Under the pieces are notes generated by a model. That model was not told the DNA's origin. It saw only the letters and a program-made list of their open reading frames with translations, and searched no databases. The translations under genes were made by a program, and so were the position numbers. Positions 60,235-64,000 of a stretch of DNA of 64,000 nt are shown here, one piece after another. Position 1 is the stretch's first letter; each line of letters starts with the position of its first letter. Source of the stretch: Stomoxys calcitrans (lineage: Eukaryota; Arthropoda; Insecta; Diptera; Muscidae); assembly GCF_963082655.1 (NCBI RefSeq), contig NC_081555.1, positions 29,807,266 to 29,871,265 of the forward strand, given 5' to 3'.

Positions 60235-62406
60235 ACACTATCTTTGCGTATTGTTTCTTTGATTACACGGCCTTGACATCTTTTGTCTAACTAAAGAACT
60301 ACAATGGTGGTTGTATAAAATAACAAAATTCAAGCAGAAAGTTCATGTCTTTGATAAACTAGTACTAGAATTGCAAGTCTTTGCTACATTTCAAATAAAG
60401 TGCTTGTCTTTAATAAAAAGTTTATTAACTACAATAATAAAATAATGGTTTGATTTTATATTAAACAATCCTATATTCAAAAAAAAATAATTTGTATTAT
60501 TTTCTATGTATGTTTTTTTAGTCTATAATTAACGAAAAACATCAACAAAAAAAAACAAAAGTATTACATATCAAAATTACAAAATTAATTAAACAAAATA
60601 GACAACAAGGAAAAACAAATTCTTGGTGTTTCCCTCTTGAAAATAGTAGTCCATTGCGAGTTTTTAATTTCCTTCTTCATTTTTTGAACTTCCTGCTCGC
60701 ACTGAACCACTTTTTCTCGGGTATCAGAAAGTTCAATCAACATTTTTTTCTGGCTCTCTTGCAGTTTGTAGTTTTCAAACCATAATTTTAAATTGGCTTG
60801 CCTTAATTTGTGGATTTCTTCCAAGAAATTATTCTTATTCACATCCATTTCCTTTCGTTTGGCTTCACTTATTATTATTTCCATTTCCTTATTACCTTTC
60901 CTTTTTTTCTTTTTTTTATTTTCTTTCCAATTACCTCTTCCTTAGGCTTCCACACAGGAATGAATGAAATCGTTTGGAAGCTCACCCTTTTATAGACTTT
61001 TTGTTTGTTATTTTTGTTGCCTTAGTAACATCATTTGACAGGAAAATATGAAAGATTAGTAGCTTTGTTCCGAATATGTATTCAAATTAAGGAATATTAG
61101 GTCTGTTACGGAAAATTCAGCTAAAAATCAGAAAAATTTCCGGGCCTGGTCCCAAGATATTGGCCGACGAAAATATTTTTGATGCAGTTTGCGAAAACTT
61201 CCTTATTGGGGACCTCCGTTCGGCTCTGGAAGGCTCATGTACAATTCTATTGTCGAACTATATATATTGTGAGCGCTAGTTAGCAGTTGAGAGATGTTAG
61301 TTACATATGCGTCATATTTCGCGTCAAATTTGATTTTGGAGGGTTTTGTGAGGGAAATTTGGACGATATATCAGAAAAATTTTGTTTGTTGCATTAGTTG
61401 GAGCCTAGACGTCGACTCTTCGCAAAAGTATGCATTCATCTAGATATAGTGTTAACCAATAGGTGTGTGTAATCTCAAGACCCTAGGTGGTCCAGGTCTC
61501 GAGATAGAGGAAAATTCAACTAAAAATCAGAAACATTTTCTATGTTGGATTTGTTGAAAAATATACATCGAAAATCCACGATATTTAGCATGTATATAGA
61601 TATAGTGATAGCCTATCTGTGGGTGTAATCTCAAGACCCTAGGCGGACAAAGTTCCATGATCTAGGAAAATTCGACCAATTAACTTTTTTTGCATTTTTC
61701 CAAATTTGCACGATCTTGATGAAACTTTGCAAGTAAATAGAGGAAGTTCTTACCTATACGTCGATGTAAATCTCAAGACCCTAAGTGGTCCGGGCCCCGA
61801 GATATAGGCCGACGAAAATATTTTTGACGAATTTTGAGAAAAGTTTTTAATCGGCTCTTGGAAGGCTCATTTACAAGCTTAATGTCGAACTATATTTGGT
61901 GGGCGGTGGTTAGCAGTTGACAGATCTGTCATAGCACGCGCCAAATTTGATTTTAGATGGTTTGCGCGGGAAAATTCGACGAAAAATTAGAGAAAAAAAT
62001 AGTTTGAACTCAGGCATTCAGCGACAAAAGCACACATGGCTATGGCGCCCTGTGGTCATTTGAGAGAAACTAACCACCACACATGATCCCACGATTAATA
62101 AATTGGTATTGTATGTCTTTGCTACATTTCAAATGAAAGGTACATGTCTTTGCTACACTTCATATAAAAGGTGATTGTCTTTGCTACATTAATTTTATTT
62201 GGATGTAGCAAAGACATACACTTTGTTACTAAAATATAACTGAAAAGTAGTGTTTTCACTAACGTCATCTGGCATCCAAAAGGCACAATAGAATGTACGC
62301 ATTTTTTGACCATCGACATCTGCTAACCACTCCTTGTAACTAAATATAACTGAGAGATGCCATTTTTAGCAGCGACACCTGGCATCCAAAAGGCGACACC
62401 TGGCAT
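60235..62406. repeat. Satellite A unit 24
   Basis: Type CAGTTTGCG. ORF has A55T. Private CGAATATGTATTC (61073) and GTCATATTTCGCG (61312). Confidence 0.9.
60585..60884 (-). CDS. Coiled-coil ORF copy with A55T
   Basis: GGGTATCAG replaces GGGCATCAG on the plus strand, giving A55T at a core position of the coiled coil. Confidence 0.35.
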   Translation of the reverse strand: MEIIISEAKRKEMDVNKNNFLEEIHKLRQANLKLWFENYKLQESQKKMLIELSDTREKVVQCEQEVQKMKKEIKNSQWTTIFKRETPRICFSLLSILFN

Positions 62407-64000
62407 ACACTATCTTTGCGTATTGTTTCTTTGATTGCACGGCCTTGACATCTTTTGTCTAACTAAAGAACTACAATGGTGGTTGTATAAAATAACAAAA
62501 TTCAAGCAGAAAGTTCATGTCTTTGATAAACTAGTACTAGAATTGCAAGTCTTTGCTACATTTCAAATAAAGTGCTTGTCTTTAATAAAAAGTTTATTAA
62601 CTACAATAATAAAATAATGGTTTGATTTTATATTAAACAATCCTATATTCAAAAAAAATTAATTTGTATTATTTTCTATGTATGTTTTTTTAGTCTATAA
62701 TTAACGAAAAACATCAACAAAAAAAAACAAAAGTATTACATATCAAAATTACAAAATTAATTAAACAAAATAGACAACAAGGAAAAACAAATTCTTGGTG
62801 TTTCCCTCTTGAAAATAGTAGTCCATTGCGAGTTTTTAATTTCCTTCTTCATTTTTTGAACTTCCTGCTCGCACTGAACCACTTTTTCTCGGGCATCAGA
62901 AAGTTCAATCAACATTTTTTTCTGGCTCTCTTGCAGTTTGTAGTTTTCAAACCATAATTTTAAATTGGCTTGCCTTAATTTGTGGATTTCTTCCAAGAAA
63001 TTATTCTTATTCACATCCATTTCCTTTCGTTTGGCTTCACTTATTATTATTTCCATTTCCTTATTACCTTTCCTTTTTTTCTTTTTTTTATTTTCTTTCC
63101 AATTACCTCTTCCTTAGGCTTCCACACAGGAATGAATGAAATCGTTTGGAAGCTCACCCTTTTATAGACTTTTTGTTTGTTATTTTTGTTGCCTTAGTAA
63201 CATCATTTGACAGAAAAATATGAAAGATTAGTAGCTTTGTTCCGAATGTGTATTCAAATTAAGGAATATTAGGTCTGTTACGGAAAATTTAGCTAAAAAT
63301 CAGAAAAATTTCCGGGCCTGGTCCCAAGATATTGGCCGACGAAAATATTTTTGATGCATTTTGCGAAAACTTTCTCATTGGGTCCCTCCGTTCGGCTCTG
63401 GAAGGATCATGTACAATTCTATTGTCGAACTATAAATATTGTGAGCGCTAGTTGGCAGTTGAGAGATGTTAGTTACATATGCGTCATAGTTCGCGTCAAA
63501 TTTGATTTTGGAGGGTTTTGTGAGGGAAATTTGGACGATATATCAGAAAAATTTTTGTTTGTTGCATTAGTTGGAGCCTAGACGTCGACTCTTCGCAAAA
63601 GTATGCATTCATCTAGATATAGTGTTAACCAATAGGTGTGTGTAATCTCAAGACCCTAGGTGGTCCAGGTCTCGAGATAGAGGAAAATTCAACTAAAAAT
63701 CAGAAACATTTTCTATGTTGGATTTGTTGAAAAATATACATCGAAAATCCACGATATTTAGCATGTATATAGATATAGTGATAGCCTATCTGTGGGTGTA
63801 ATCTCAAGACCCTAGGCGGACAAAGTTCCATGATCTAGGAAAATTCGACCAATTAACTTTTTTTGCATTTTTCCAAATTTGCACGATCTTGATGAAACTT
63901 TGCAAGTAAATAGAGGAAGTTCTTACCTATACGTCGATGTAAATCTTAAGACCCTAAGTGGTCCGGGCCCCGAGATATAGGCCGACGAAAATATTTTTGA
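62407..64000. repeat. Satellite A unit 25, cut by window end
   Basis: 1594 bp present, type CATTTTGCG. Private GCTAGTTGGCAG (63449) and AATCTTAAGACC (63943). ORF copy at 62757-63056 is unchanged. The array evidently continues beyond the window. Confidence 0.9.

Larger units (their letters stand above)
53249..64000. repeat. Satellite A array, right block
   Basis: Satellite A resumes in the same orientation as the left block, at about phase 1437 of the unit. It consists of a decayed partial unit (to 53988), units of 2174, 1897, 2175 and 2172 bp, and a partial unit cut by the window end. The 1897-bp unit carries two internal deletions. Confidence 0.96.

Noticed and set aside
1..64000. CENP-B box-like motif, tRNA or rRNA gene within either repeat
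   Set aside because: I looked for a TTCG....A..CGGG pattern and for conserved tRNA or rRNA blocks and found none convincing.

Overview
This window is satellite DNA from a eukaryotic nuclear genome. It has no recognisable single-copy gene, rRNA, tRNA, bacterial operon, CRISPR array or intact transposon. It is AT-rich. The only gene-like unit uses metazoan signals: a TATA box, an arthropod-type initiator, a Kozak-like start and AATAAA. An arthropod, perhaps an insect, is the best guess, but I recognise neither satellite family, so the host call is weak.

Layout. (1) 1-40013 is satellite A, 18 complete head-to-tail units of about 2175 bp plus the first 886 bp of a nineteenth. (2) 40014-53248 is an unrelated satellite B, about 21 monomers of about 697 bp (long form) or about 500 bp (short form). 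(3) 53249-64000 is satellite A again in the same orientation: a decayed partial unit, four units (one shortened to 1897 bp) and a final partial unit. The A array stops and restarts at two copies of the same 8-mer, GGAAAATT, and about 550 bp of the A unit is missing across the B block.

The A unit. Read on the minus strand, each unit looks like a small tandem gene: TATAAAAG, a TCATTC initiator 29-30 nt downstream, a leader whose first ATG has good context, a 99-codon ORF for a two-stranded coiled coil with an uninterrupted a/d register over residues 20-73, then AATAAA about 160 nt after the stop. All 24 copies in the window are open. The rest of the unit is built of older internal repeats: two diverged blocks 650 bp apart, three TCTCAAGACCCTA subrepeats about 150 bp apart, a 111-bp duplication, and a cluster of CTTTGCTACAT motifs with a perfect hairpin.

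The B monomer. It carries two ~193-bp half-repeats whose recombination explains the short form, a 14-bp-arm hairpin, paired TCAAGGTCA (FTZ-F1/SF-1-type) motifs, and splice-donor and acceptor look-alikes. Five monomers in fixed order form a duplicated higher-order repeat of about 3.4 kb (46061-49463 and 49464-52687). The right end of B and the A sequence next to it are visibly decayed, while the left junction is clean. Functional statements here are inferences from sequence; nothing was searched or computed outside reading the window.
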